Source of the DNA: Exiguobacterium indicum HHS 31
GTDB lineage: Bacteria > Bacillota > Bacilli > Exiguobacteriales > Exiguobacteriaceae
DNA: 64,000 bases
Reading direction: 5' to 3'
NCBI RefSeq assembly: GCF_001939065.1
Contig: NZ_MPSZ01000001.1
Location: 1,488,001 to 1,552,000, forward strand
Positions 16,653 through 25,054 of this stretch are shown here, in pieces (positions within the stretch are counted from its first letter, which is position 1; each line of letters opens with the position of its first letter). The notes under the pieces are model-generated. The model did no database searches. It worked only from the letters and a program-made list of their open reading frames with translations, and had not been told where the DNA came from. The position numbers and the translations under genes were made by a program.

Positions 16653-18322
16653 CTGCTTTCTTCGAGTTGTTTGGCACGTTCTTCTTCAACGAGAACACGG
16701 CGGAGAATCTTACCAACGAACGTCTTCGGTAACTCTTGCCGGAATTCGTACTGCTTCGGTACTTTGAACGATGCTAACTGTTTACGACAGAATTGATCGA
16801 GTTCTTCTTCCGTGACCGTCATCTCATCCTTGACGACGATGAACGCCTTGACGGTCTCTCCGCGGTAGACATCTGGAACACCGATGACGACCGCTTCTTT
16901 GACGGCTGGGTGTTCATATAGGATTTCTTCGACTTCACGTGGATAAATGTTGAATCCAGAAGCAATGATTAAATCTTTTTTCCGATCGACGATTCGGAAG
17001 TAATGATCCTCACCGATATATCCAAGGTCTCCCGTATGCAACCAACCGTTTCGCAGAACCGCTTGCGTGTCTTCTGGTCGTTTCCAGTATCCTTTCATGA
17101 CTTGCGGACCTGTGACGATGATCTCACCAATCTCACCTGGAGCAGCTGGTGTCTCTCCGTCTGCTTGGACGATTTTCGCTTGCGTATCGGGCACCGGAAT
17201 ACCGACCGTTCCAGGAATCCGACGATCCCAGATACAGTTCGTATGCGTCACCGGACTCGTTTCAGACAGACCGTATCCTTCAACGATCCGCCCACCCGTC
17301 AGCGCTTCGAATTTTTCCTGCACTTCGACAGGTAGTGGAGCTGAACCAGAAATACAGGCTTCAATCGAAGAGAGATCATACTTCTTCAGCTTCGGATGAT
17401 TCAATAGACCGACATACATCGTCGGAGCACCTGGGAACAGATTCGGTTTTTCCTTATGAATCGTCTTGAGTACCTGTTCAATATCGAATTTTGGAACGAT
17501 GATTTGTTCATAGGCATTAAATATGCCGAAATTGAGGTTACACGTCATGCCATAGACATGGAAATAAGGAACGACTGCTAACAGCTTCCGTCCATCTCCT
17601 CGATTATATTTATAGAACCACTTGTCAATCTGTTCGACGTTTGCACTCAAATTGAAGTGTGTCAACATGACACCTTTGGGTGCGCCTGTCGTTCCACCCG
17701 TATATTGGAGAACCGCGACGTCCTCCTTCGGTTGAATCGCGACTGGTGTAATCGGCTCATACCCCCGCAAAGATAAAAACGGAATCGAACCTGTCGTATC
17801 AATGATGATGTTGTTATCTTTCCGTGCTTTAATCGGATACAGTTTATTTTTAGGGAAGGGAAGGTAATCCGCGATACTTGTCGTCACGACCGTCTTAAGT
17901 GTCGTCGCCGCTTTGACACGAGACGCTTTCGGATAAAGTAGATCAAGCGTCACGAGTAGATGTGCTCCCGAATCGACGAGAATCTGTTCAAGTTCACGGT
18001 CTGTATAGAGTGGATTCACTTGGACGACGATACCACCTGCATAGAGAACCGCATAATAACTGATCATATACTGGGGACAGTTCGGTAACATCAGTCCGAC
18101 GCGATCCCCTTTTTTTAGTCCGTGCTCTTGTAACAGGCTCCCAAGTGCGCGGGCCTCGTCACGTACTTCACGAAACGTCATACGTTTTCCTAAGAAACTC
18201 AAGGCACGTTGTTCTGGAAAATCGATCGCTGCCTCATCGAGTGCCTGATAAAGAGGTAATTCTCGATAATCAATCGATGCGGGTACTTGCTCGGGATAAT
18301 CAGATAACCAAACGGATTCCAT
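16649..18322 (-). CDS. lcfA: Long-chain fatty-acid-CoA ligase
   Basis: Activates fatty acids to acyl-CoA with ATP. A 557-aa adenylate-forming enzyme with the P-loop-like YTGGTTGAPKG at residues 207-217, the GYGLSETSPVTH motif, the TGDLGYIGED hinge region, and the C-terminal catalytic Lys in PKTFVGKILRR. GGGAGG precedes the ATG by seven bases. A FadR operator and a TATAAT lie just upstream. It heads the cluster lcfA-fadR-etfB-etfA. Confidence 0.94.
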   Translation of the reverse strand: MESVWLSDYPEQVPASIDYRELPLYQALDEAAIDFPEQRALSFLGKRMTFREVRDEARALGSLLQEHGLKKGDRVGLMLPNCPQYMISYYAVLYAGGIVVQVNPLYTDRELEQILVDSGAHLLVTLDLLYPKASRVKAATTLKTVVTTSIADYLPFPKNKLYPIKARKDNNIIIDTTGSIPFLSLRGYEPITPVAIQPKEDVAVLQYTGGTTGAPKGVMLTHFNLSANVEQIDKWFYKYNRGDGRKLLAVVPYFHVYGMTCNLNFGIFNAYEQIIVPKFDIEQVLKTIHKEKPNLFPGAPTMYVGLLNHPKLKKYDLSSIEACISGSAPLPVEVQEKFEALTGGRIVEGYGLSETSPVTHTNCIWDRRIPGTVGIPVPDTQAKIVQADGETPAAPGEIGEIIVTGPQVMKGYWKRPEDTQAVLRNGWLHTGDLGYIGEDHYFRIVDRKKDLIIASGFNIYPREVEEILYEHPAVKEAVVIGVPDVYRGETVKAFIVVKDEMTVTEEELDQFCRKQLASFKVPKQYEFRQELPKTFVGKILRRVLVEEERAKQLEESS

Positions 18323-18340
18323 ACGTTTCCCTCCCAGATA

Positions 18341-18366
18341 ATGAATTACTATTCATTTTTATTATA
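18341..18366 (-). promoter_or_regulatory. lcfA promoter -10 with adjoining FadR operator
   Basis: ATGAATTACTATTCATTTTT (18341-18360) fits the B. subtilis FadR consensus at 17 of 20 positions. It abuts a perfect TATAAT on the minus strand (18361-18366), so bound repressor would cover the transcription start. The -35 is weak. Confidence 0.72.
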
Positions 18367-18399
18367 CGTTGATTCCAATTCGACATGCCAGTAAAATCC

Positions 18400-18441
18400 A
18401 AAAAAAGAAATCGAATCTGCTTGTTTTTTTTTCGATTCTTT
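18400..18441 (-). terminator. Second terminator-like hairpin between the yitT-like gene and lcfA
   Basis: On the minus strand AGAATCGAA pairs with TTCGATTTCT (one bulge) across an A-rich loop, followed by seven T. It lies behind the stronger terminator at 18457-18511. Confidence 0.5.
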
Positions 18442-18456
18442 CAATCGAGAATCATA

Positions 18457-18511
18457 CAAAAAAGCAGTACTTCCCTTTCTCGTTTCCGAAAAAGAAGCAG
18501 CACTGCTTTTT
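18457..18511 (-). terminator. Intrinsic terminator of the yitT-like gene
   Basis: On the minus strand GCAGT..ACTGC with further CTTC/GAAG and TTTC/GAAA pairings, followed by six T, directly after the stop. Confidence 0.75.
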
Positions 18512-18519
18512 AATAGACA

Positions 18520-19413
18520 TCACCGGGATGGATACGTGAATCCTTCTCCAATGACTTCGCGCACTTTATGAATGACGACGAAGGCGCGGGGATCCGCTGC
18601 TTCGACGATCTGTTTCAACGGTGCCAGTTGTCGTTTATCGACGATCATATACAACATATCATTTTTTTGTTTCGTGAAATGACCGTGACTGTGAATGACC
18701 GTTGCACTACGGCCGAGCGTCTCTGTCAGGATTGTCGCGATTTCCTCTTGGCGATGACTGATGATCGTGACCGCTTCGCGGACATTCAATCCTTCGCTGA
18801 CGAGATCAATCAAGTACGAACCGATGATGATCGCAATCAACGTATACAGCATCGTCTCTTCTCCGAATAGGAACCCTGATGCGCCGACGACTGCGACGTC
18901 GATGATGAACATCGAAACCGCGATACTGAGATTGAGATACTTATTCATCAATCGAGCGATGATCACACCCCCACCCGTCGTTCCTCCAGCACGAATAACA
19001 AGTCCGATTCCGACACCAATCAGAATACCCGCATAGACCGTACCAATTAAACGGCTATCCGATGATGTCGCTAGATTTGCTGTCGAAGAGAGGACAAACG
19101 ATGTGACGGCGACCGAGATGACGGAGTAAAGCATCGTCTTCCGGCTAAGGAATCGATAACCGACGACGAACAGCAAAGCGTTCGCAATCAGGGAAACAAG
19201 TCCCGTATCCCAGCCATAGAGGTAGTAGAAGATGACCGTGATCCCGATCAATCCACCTTCTGATAAATCGTTTGGAATCGTAAAGTAATTGATGCCAAAG
19301 GCAAGAATGGCTGATCCAATGATGACCCAAAAAATATCCTTCCAAGAAATTAATTGCATTGCTTCAAAAGCACGGCGTCTTGTTTCTGCCGTTGTTGTTT
19401 TTCGTACGTTCAT
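18520..19413 (-). CDS. YitT-family membrane protein (DUF161-DUF2179)
   Basis: A 297-aa integral membrane protein with about five to six hydrophobic helices in residues 20-215, including the conserved FTIPNDLSEGG and GTTGGGVIIARLMNK segments. A cytoplasmic C-terminal DUF2179 domain follows (about residues 215-290, ISHRQEEIATILTETLGRS to AFVVIHKVREV). Transport activity is suspected for the family but not established. AAAGGAGG precedes the ATG. The B. subtilis genome has several paralogues, so I give no specific symbol. Confidence 0.88.
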   Translation of the reverse strand: MNVRKTTTAETRRRAFEAMQLISWKDIFWVIIGSAILAFGINYFTIPNDLSEGGLIGITVIFYYLYGWDTGLVSLIANALLFVVGYRFLSRKTMLYSVISVAVTSFVLSSTANLATSSDSRLIGTVYAGILIGVGIGLVIRAGGTTGGGVIIARLMNKYLNLSIAVSMFIIDVAVVGASGFLFGEETMLYTLIAIIIGSYLIDLVSEGLNVREAVTIISHRQEEIATILTETLGRSATVIHSHGHFTKQKNDMLYMIVDKRQLAPLKQIVEAADPRAFVVIHKVREVIGEGFTYPSR

Positions 19414-19450
19414 ATGCGTTCCTCCTTTTTTGATTAGGCGTGGCTTCCAA

Positions 19451-19486
19451 TAAAAATTCCGTACTGAAACGATGTCAGTACGGAAT
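19451..19486 (-). terminator. Terminator of the DUF350/small-peptide unit
   Basis: On the minus strand ATTCCGTACTGA-CATCGTT-TCAGTACGGAAT, a perfect 12-bp stem, is followed by TTTTTA. Confidence 0.88.
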
Positions 19487-19510
19487 GATCACACGGTAAG
19501 ACCGGTTCTT

Positions 19511-19594
19511 TTAATTAAATACAATCCAAAGGATACCGACGACCAAAAAGGCGATCGAAACCCCGAACATGATTTTCGCTAAACGTTCTAACAC
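19511..19594 (-). CDS. 27-aa single-span membrane peptide coupled to the DUF350 gene
   Basis: A very short frame of GTG plus 26 codons and a TAA. It encodes a peptide with a charged start (LERLAK) followed by one hydrophobic helix rich in Phe, Val, Ile and Leu and ending in FN. Its GTG is four bases after the DUF350 stop, and a GTGGGGTGA purine-rich stretch lies just upstream, which suggests translational coupling. The terminator at 19451-19486 follows directly. I know no homologue. The frame and context are visible; expression is inference. Confidence 0.5.
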   Translation of the reverse strand: MLERLAKIMFGVSIAFLVVGILWIVFN

Positions 19595-19598
19595 GGAT

Positions 19599-20006
19599 TC
19601 ACCCCACTAACGCTGATCCGATGACGTAGGACATGCCGATCGATAAGGCACATGAAATAATACCGACAGCAATGTTGCCATTCTCGATTTCACGGTCTAC
19701 CGGCAAATTCGGTGTCAGGAATTCAAAGATCCAGTATGTCGATATCAACAGTAAGAAGCCAAAAGCACTTTCAAGAAATATCGACCCGACCCGTTCTTCC
19801 CCTTGCACAGCGAAATGAACGATATTGGCGAGTCCGATGATTTTTCCACCTGTTGCTAACGCAACGGCGATGTTGCCACTCTTGATATGTTCCCAGTTTT
19901 TATACCGGGTTGTCAACTCAAAAAGTGCAAGTCCTAAAATGATCAGTAATCCCGCGACCGAATAGAGCGCTGTCGTATAGACATAGACGTTCTCAAAAAT
20001 GTTCAT
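19599..20006 (-). CDS. yshE: UPF0719/DUF350 membrane protein (YshE-like)
   Basis: A 135-aa protein with four transmembrane helices and the DUF350 hallmarks HIKSGNIAVALATGGKIIGL and EIENGNIAVGIISCALSIG, an internal duplication of GNIAV. The function is unknown. It follows mutS2 by 10 bp, the same neighbourhood as yshE in B. subtilis. A 27-aa membrane frame follows immediately. Confidence 0.85.
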   Translation of the reverse strand: MNIFENVYVYTTALYSVAGLLIILGLALFELTTRYKNWEHIKSGNIAVALATGGKIIGLANIVHFAVQGEERVGSIFLESAFGFLLLISTYWIFEFLTPNLPVDREIENGNIAVGIISCALSIGMSYVIGSALVG

Positions 20007-20016
20007 CCTGCTTTCC

Positions 20017-22383
20017 TCATTTCAGTTCGATGATCGTCACACCGTGTCCGCCTTCACCTTGTCCACCTAAGCGGTGACCTTTGACGTGACGATGACCTTT
20101 CAAGAATTCTTGGACACCTTGACGCATCGCTCCCGTACCCAGACCATGAATGACACGAATGTGGTCGTAGTTCGATAACAAAGCTTGGTCCATGAAGCGT
20201 TCGAGCTTCGTTAATCCTTCTTCGACACGGACGCCACGTAAATCCAGTTCAGCGGAAGGTGCAGATTGTTTCGTCACACTTGTTCCACCAGAACGCCCTT
20301 TTGTTTGAGGACGTTTTGGTGTACTGCCGATCTTCGCGAGATCTTCCGGTTTGACGTTCACCTTCATGATGCCGACTTGAACGGTATACTCCCCATTTGC
20401 CTGTTGGTTGATGATATAGCCTTTTTGATTAAAGGTCGTGACCTTAACTTCTTCCCCTTTATCAAAACGTGGCGTTTGGTCGTATTTCGCTTTCACTTTA
20501 GCGATCCGCTTCTCTTGCAGACTCGGCTTCGCATCTTCCAGTTTTTTACGTGCTTCGATCAATTCGTGCTCTTTGACGGCACCAGCATCACGTAATTCCT
20601 TCAAGCGCTTAATGACACCTTCCGCTTCTTTTTGAGCACGTTCGACAGCACGCGCTGCTTTTTCTTCTGCTTTTGCTAAAATCTCATTCTTCTCTTCTTG
20701 GATCTCGGCTTGTTCTTGCTCGAACTGCTCACGCTCTGCAACGAGACGTTTCTTCTCTTCTAGCAACTGAGCCTCTAACGTTTCAGCACGTTGTTTCGCT
20801 TCTTCCAATCGTTCAATCATCGTTTCGACAGACTGTGCGTCACTACCGATTTGACCACGTGCTGCGTCGATGATCCGGTCTTCGAGTCCGAGACGTTTTG
20901 AAATCTCGAACGCGTTCGAGCGTCCCGGTACACCGATGAGTAAGCGATACGTCGGACTGAGGGATTCGACATCGAATTCCATTGACGCGTTGACGACTCC
21001 TTCTCGGTTATAGCCGTACGCTTTTAATTCCGAATAGTGCGTCGTCGCTGCAACGCGTGCTCCGCGGCGTTTTACTTCATCAAGAATTGCAATCGCTAGG
21101 GCAGCCCCTTCTGTCGGGTCCGTTCCCGCTCCTAATTCATCAAACAGCACCAAACTCATGAAATCGATTTTCTCCATCATCGAGACGATGTTCGTCATGT
21201 GCGAGCTGAACGTCGACAAGTTTTGTTCAATCGACTGTTCATCCCCGATATCGGCATAAATCGCATCGAAGACACTGAGCTCCGTCTCATCTGCTGCCGG
21301 TACGTATAGTCCTGATTGCACCATCAATTGCAAAAGACCAATCGTCTTTAAGGTAACTGTCTTACCACCGGTGTTCGGACCGGTGATGACGAGTGATGTA
21401 AAATCGCCACCTAGCGAGACAGTGATCGGTACGACCTCTTCTTTTGGAATGAAGGGATGTCGTGCTTCCTTCAGAATGATATGGCGATTTTCATTCAAGC
21501 GTGGTTCGACCGCTCCGATCTGATGACCGTACAATGCTTTCGCCATGATGAAATCAAGTTCTGCTAATACATCGAGGTTGATGCGCAGCGAGTCGCCGAC
21601 ACTCCCGACAAGTGCTGATAATTGTGCAAGGATTCGTTCGATTTCCGCCCGTTCTTTCAAACGTGCTTCTTGAATCTCGTTGTTCGCAGAGACGACGGCT
21701 TGTGGTTCGATGAACAACGTTGCACCGGACGCCGACTGATCATGAACGATCCCGCCAAACGCTTGACGATATTCTTGTTTGACCGGGACACAGTAGCGAT
21801 CATTTCGCATCGTCACGATGGCGTCAGACAGCATCTTCGCTTTACTACGTAAGACACTATCGATTTTTGAACGAACTTGTCCTTCGAGCGAACGCAACTG
21901 ACTACGTAACGCTCGTAATTTATCACTTGCCGAATCTTGAACAGTTCCTTGGTCGTCAATGGCATGGCGAATCCCCTGTTCGATCTCAACGAGCTTCGTG
22001 ATCTGTTCGATTCGACTGTCGAGTCGTGGTAATCGTAGATCCGGATGATCTTCGTGCAATCGTTCTTGGAACGCCTTCACTTGACGTCCTGAATAGACGA
22101 CGTCTGCAACGGATAAGAGTTCACTCGTTGAAAGGACCGAACCAATTTCTGCCCGTTTGACCTCACTGCGGACATCTGTCAATCCACCGAACGGGTAACG
22201 GTCACGCAAACGGTAAACCGTCGTTGCTTCCGTCGTGACGGCTAACAACTCCTTGACCTGCTCGAACTCTTCCGCTGGACGCATCGCTCGAACGAACTGT
22301 GCTCCAAGTGAGCTTGCCGTGAACGATAACATGTTTTCTTTTAACTTCTCATATTCTAAGACGCGTAATGCGTTGGCATTCAT
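20017..22383 (-). CDS. mutS2: MutS2 endonuclease/ribosome-rescue ATPase
   Basis: A 788-aa MutS2. In order: core helical domain, ABC ATPase with Walker A GPNTGGKT (about residue 335) and Walker B LVLFDELGAGTDP, a long coiled coil (about 515-640), a KOW-like segment, and the C-terminal Smr domain with LDLRGVRVEEGL and HGLGTGAMRQGVQEFL. In Bacillus, MutS2 is linked to suppression of recombination and to splitting of collided ribosomes. It starts immediately after the polX stop (no gap). Confidence 0.96.
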   Translation of the reverse strand: MNANALRVLEYEKLKENMLSFTASSLGAQFVRAMRPAEEFEQVKELLAVTTEATTVYRLRDRYPFGGLTDVRSEVKRAEIGSVLSTSELLSVADVVYSGRQVKAFQERLHEDHPDLRLPRLDSRIEQITKLVEIEQGIRHAIDDQGTVQDSASDKLRALRSQLRSLEGQVRSKIDSVLRSKAKMLSDAIVTMRNDRYCVPVKQEYRQAFGGIVHDQSASGATLFIEPQAVVSANNEIQEARLKERAEIERILAQLSALVGSVGDSLRINLDVLAELDFIMAKALYGHQIGAVEPRLNENRHIILKEARHPFIPKEEVVPITVSLGGDFTSLVITGPNTGGKTVTLKTIGLLQLMVQSGLYVPAADETELSVFDAIYADIGDEQSIEQNLSTFSSHMTNIVSMMEKIDFMSLVLFDELGAGTDPTEGAALAIAILDEVKRRGARVAATTHYSELKAYGYNREGVVNASMEFDVESLSPTYRLLIGVPGRSNAFEISKRLGLEDRIIDAARGQIGSDAQSVETMIERLEEAKQRAETLEAQLLEEKKRLVAEREQFEQEQAEIQEEKNEILAKAEEKAARAVERAQKEAEGVIKRLKELRDAGAVKEHELIEARKKLEDAKPSLQEKRIAKVKAKYDQTPRFDKGEEVKVTTFNQKGYIINQQANGEYTVQVGIMKVNVKPEDLAKIGSTPKRPQTKGRSGGTSVTKQSAPSAELDLRGVRVEEGLTKLERFMDQALLSNYDHIRVIHGLGTGAMRQGVQEFLKGHRHVKGHRLGGQGEGGHGVTIIELK

Positions 22384-24099
22384 TTAATCCACTCCTAAAC
22401 GTTTTCGACCGAAGAAGGCAAGTGCTGCTTCAGCGCTCCACGTATTGATGACATCAGACGCCTCCAAATAGGCTTTACGTGCATGGAGGACTCCAAGTTT
22501 CATATCTTCTAACATTTCTGGTCGGTGTGTATCCGTATTGATCAAAATTTTCACACCAGCAGCCTTCGCTTTTGCTAGGGAACTTGCCGTCAAATCGAAT
22601 CGTGCCGGGTTTGCATTCATCTCAAGCGCTGTTCCTGTCTCGGCTGCTAGTTCGATCAAGCGATCGACGTTAACGGCATAGCCCTCTCGTCTACCGATGA
22701 TTCGTCCTGTCGGATGGGCAATCAGAGAAACGTAAGGATTACGACACGCATTCTCAAGCCGTTGCATGATTTCTTCTTCCGTCTGATCGAATTTCGAGTG
22801 AATCGAGGCAATGACGTAATCCATCTCTTTTAAGAAATCATCTGCATAATCGAGCGACCCATCAGGCAAGATATCCATCTCGACGCCACATAAAATCGTC
22901 ATCTCGGGATGTTTCTTGCGTGCTGCTTCGATTTCGACCCGTTGCGCACGTAGACGTTCTTCCGTCAATCCATTGACGAACTTCATATACTTACTATGGT
23001 CGGTGATCGCCATCCATGTATACCCTCGTGCAGCACACGCATCGACCAGTTCTTCAACAGATAACGTGCCATCTGACCATGTCGTATGCATGTGTACATC
23101 TGCTTGAATATCCTGTTCCGTCAAAAGGCGTGACAAATCCTGTTCGAACTCTTGACGACCTGCTCGTAATTCAGGTGCGATGAACGGTAAGTCGTACCGC
23201 GCAAACAATTCTTCTTCCGTCTTCGGCTGCACTAATCCTTGCTCGGTCTCAACGCCATATTCAGAAATGCTCTCTCCTCGTTCTTTGGCGAGCTGACGCA
23301 TCCGCACATTGTGATCCTTCGAACCCGTGAAGTGATGTAATGTGGATGCGTACGAAGCGTCATCGACGATTCGGAAATCAACCGCGATATAATGGACGTC
23401 TCGTTTTAAGACGAGTGATACTTTCGTGCTGCCGGCAGCGATGACTTCATCGATGAGCGACAGTTCCAAGAGTTGCTCCTTGATCCGTTCCGGTTCGTTC
23501 GTCGAGAGGATGAAATCAAGATCCTTGCACGTCTCTTCTGCTCGGCGGAAGCTTCCACCAACTTCGAAGCGAATGATTTCATCGAACGACGCAAGGGTCT
23601 GATTTAATTCCGCAACGACCTTCCGCATGACACCATACGGTAATCGTTCCGGTCGTGTTTCAAACGTTTCGAGCGCTTTGACGTACTTTTCGACCGTCTT
23701 CTTACCGAATCCAGGCATCGCTTCGACTGTACCATCCGCTAATTTCTCTGCAAAGGAATCCGCATCAATGACGCCGACTTCATGTAATTTAGCAAGTTTC
23801 TTCCCACCAAGACCCGGGATCTTCAGTAAAGCAATCAGGCCTTCTGGTACTTCTTGTTCGAGTTCCGTAAGTGTCGTACTCGTTCCTGTTTCCCGGTACT
23901 CCTCAAGAACAGCAGCCGTTCCTTTACCAATCCCCTTCATCGCCGTGAAATCCTCGATTGCCATGAAGTCAGCATCCGATGCCTCGAGGATACTTGCTGC
24001 TTTTCGGAAAGCATTGATCTTAAACGGATTTTCCCCTTTCACCTCTAGATAGACTGAGATTCGTTCCAAGTGACGCATTGCATCTTGAATTGTACGCAT
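22384..24099 (-). CDS. polX: DNA polymerase/3'-5' exonuclease PolX
   Basis: A 571-aa family X polymerase for gap-filling base-excision repair. The N-terminal 8-kDa and helix-hairpin-helix region (KGIGKGTAAVLEE, IPGLGGKKLAKL) is followed by the polymerase palm with GGSFRRAEETCKDLDF carrying two metal-binding Asp, and a C-terminal PHP domain (HMHTTWSDG, CGVEMDILPDG, HPTGR, TDTH) with Mn-dependent exonuclease activity. The frame opens at 24117, but GAGGGGAG eight bases before the ATG at 24099 decides the start. A terminator lies between cvpA and this gene. Confidence 0.95.
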   Translation of the reverse strand: MRTIQDAMRHLERISVYLEVKGENPFKINAFRKAASILEASDADFMAIEDFTAMKGIGKGTAAVLEEYRETGTSTTLTELEQEVPEGLIALLKIPGLGGKKLAKLHEVGVIDADSFAEKLADGTVEAMPGFGKKTVEKYVKALETFETRPERLPYGVMRKVVAELNQTLASFDEIIRFEVGGSFRRAEETCKDLDFILSTNEPERIKEQLLELSLIDEVIAAGSTKVSLVLKRDVHYIAVDFRIVDDASYASTLHHFTGSKDHNVRMRQLAKERGESISEYGVETEQGLVQPKTEEELFARYDLPFIAPELRAGRQEFEQDLSRLLTEQDIQADVHMHTTWSDGTLSVEELVDACAARGYTWMAITDHSKYMKFVNGLTEERLRAQRVEIEAARKKHPEMTILCGVEMDILPDGSLDYADDFLKEMDYVIASIHSKFDQTEEEIMQRLENACRNPYVSLIAHPTGRIIGRREGYAVNVDRLIELAAETGTALEMNANPARFDLTASSLAKAKAAGVKILINTDTHRPEMLEDMKLGVLHARKAYLEASDVINTWSAEAALAFFGRKRLGVD

Positions 24100-24116
24100 G
24101 TGCAATTCTCCCCTCA

Positions 24117-24141
24117 AAAAAAGCTCCCATTTAACGGGAGC
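24117..24141 (-). terminator. Intrinsic terminator between cvpA and polX
   Basis: On the minus strand GCTCCCGTTAAATGGGAGC is followed by seven T. The T run touches the polX Shine-Dalgarno region, so polX would be read either by read-through or from an unseen promoter. Confidence 0.8.
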
Positions 24142-24145
24142 ATGT

Positions 24146-24694
24146 TTATTTTATCAATCCAACTTGATCCATCAGCCAATTCGCAAGGAGCGGTGTATGT
24201 TGGATGATGAAGCTTGCCAAACTCGAGTCTGCGATCGCATCCTGTATCGACTGAATCGGAACGAATGCCGCTAAGAACAAGAGCAAGAAGATGAAGATAT
24301 ACATCTCGATGAAGCCGAAGACGCCACCTAATAATCCTTTGACTTGTTTTAAGATCGGGACATTCGTCAACGAATCAAACATCGACAATAAGATCGCTAA
24401 GATGATTTTTGTACCGAAGAACAGGACGACGAACCAAAAGGCTTTATAGAACACTTCATCGAGTCGTGCTGAACTTGGAATTGCGAACATCGTCAAATCG
24501 ATTCCCGCATCATCCAGCGTCGACGGATATGGAACCCACAAACGGAATTTCGTCGCCAGTTCCTCATAGAACGACAAGGCGACGATGAAGGAAATGATCA
24601 GGCTGAGCAAATGCCCGGCCTGCAATACGACTCCCCGTCGGACACCTGTCATGATGCCTAAGGCGAGAAGTAATAAGATAACGAAAGAAATCAT
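24146..24694 (-). CDS. CvpA-family membrane protein (YshB-like)
   Basis: A 182-aa protein with four hydrophobic segments. It begins with the CvpA-type helix (ISFVILLLLALGIMTGVRRG) and ends with an amphipathic tail. E. coli CvpA is needed for colicin V export and bile-salt tolerance; the role in Firmicutes is unclear. It is preceded by zapA with a 3-bp gap, as in Bacillus yshA-yshB. Confidence 0.87.
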   Translation of the reverse strand: MISFVILLLLALGIMTGVRRGVVLQAGHLLSLIISFIVALSFYEELATKFRLWVPYPSTLDDAGIDLTMFAIPSSARLDEVFYKAFWFVVLFFGTKIILAILLSMFDSLTNVPILKQVKGLLGGVFGFIEMYIFIFLLLFLAAFVPIQSIQDAIADSSLASFIIQHTPLLANWLMDQVGLIK

Positions 24695-24697
24695 AGT

Positions 24698-24934
24698 TTA
24701 TAGTTCACCCAAATTCTTTTTTATTTTTACGTAATCACTACCAATATTAAGCGCCGCTAGGACGGCGATTTGACGAACGTCGAGTTGTGGTGCTTGTTCT
24801 CGGATTTCTCGAATTTTCGTATCGACGAGGAGACCCACTTCGCGTACGTGTTCTGGCGACTCCGTTCCGACAATCGTATAATCATTGCCTGCGATATGAA
24901 TCGTCGTCCGGTTCAACCCTTCTGAATCAGCCAT
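24698..24934 (-). CDS. zapA: Cell division protein ZapA
   Basis: Promotes FtsZ bundling. The protein is 78 aa, with the conserved IHIAGNDYTIVGTESPEHV region and a C-terminal coiled coil with LAALNI. The frame extends to 24967, but GAGGAGG eight bases before the ATG at 24934 (MADSEGLN) decides the start. Divergent from rnhC. Confidence 0.92.
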   Translation of the reverse strand: MADSEGLNRTTIHIAGNDYTIVGTESPEHVREVGLLVDTKIREIREQAPQLDVRQIAVLAALNIGSDYVKIKKNLGEL

Positions 24935-25054
24935 TTTTCTGTCCTCCTCATACTTTGCTTCTTTCATATAGTACCATCATTTTCGTTTTAGGAAAAGAAG
25001 TCCCCCATCGGTCTTAAGGATGGTATGCTTAATCCCGGAAAGGGAGGTTATCTC

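Noticed and set aside
16664-16850. Possible frameshift at the end of lcfA
   Set aside because: The frame is continuous to the normal C-terminal Lys motif and stop, so the gene is intact.
23627-24052. 141-aa frame antisense to polX
   Set aside because: Shadow frame rich in Ser, Pro and Arg, inside a gene with intact PolX motifs.
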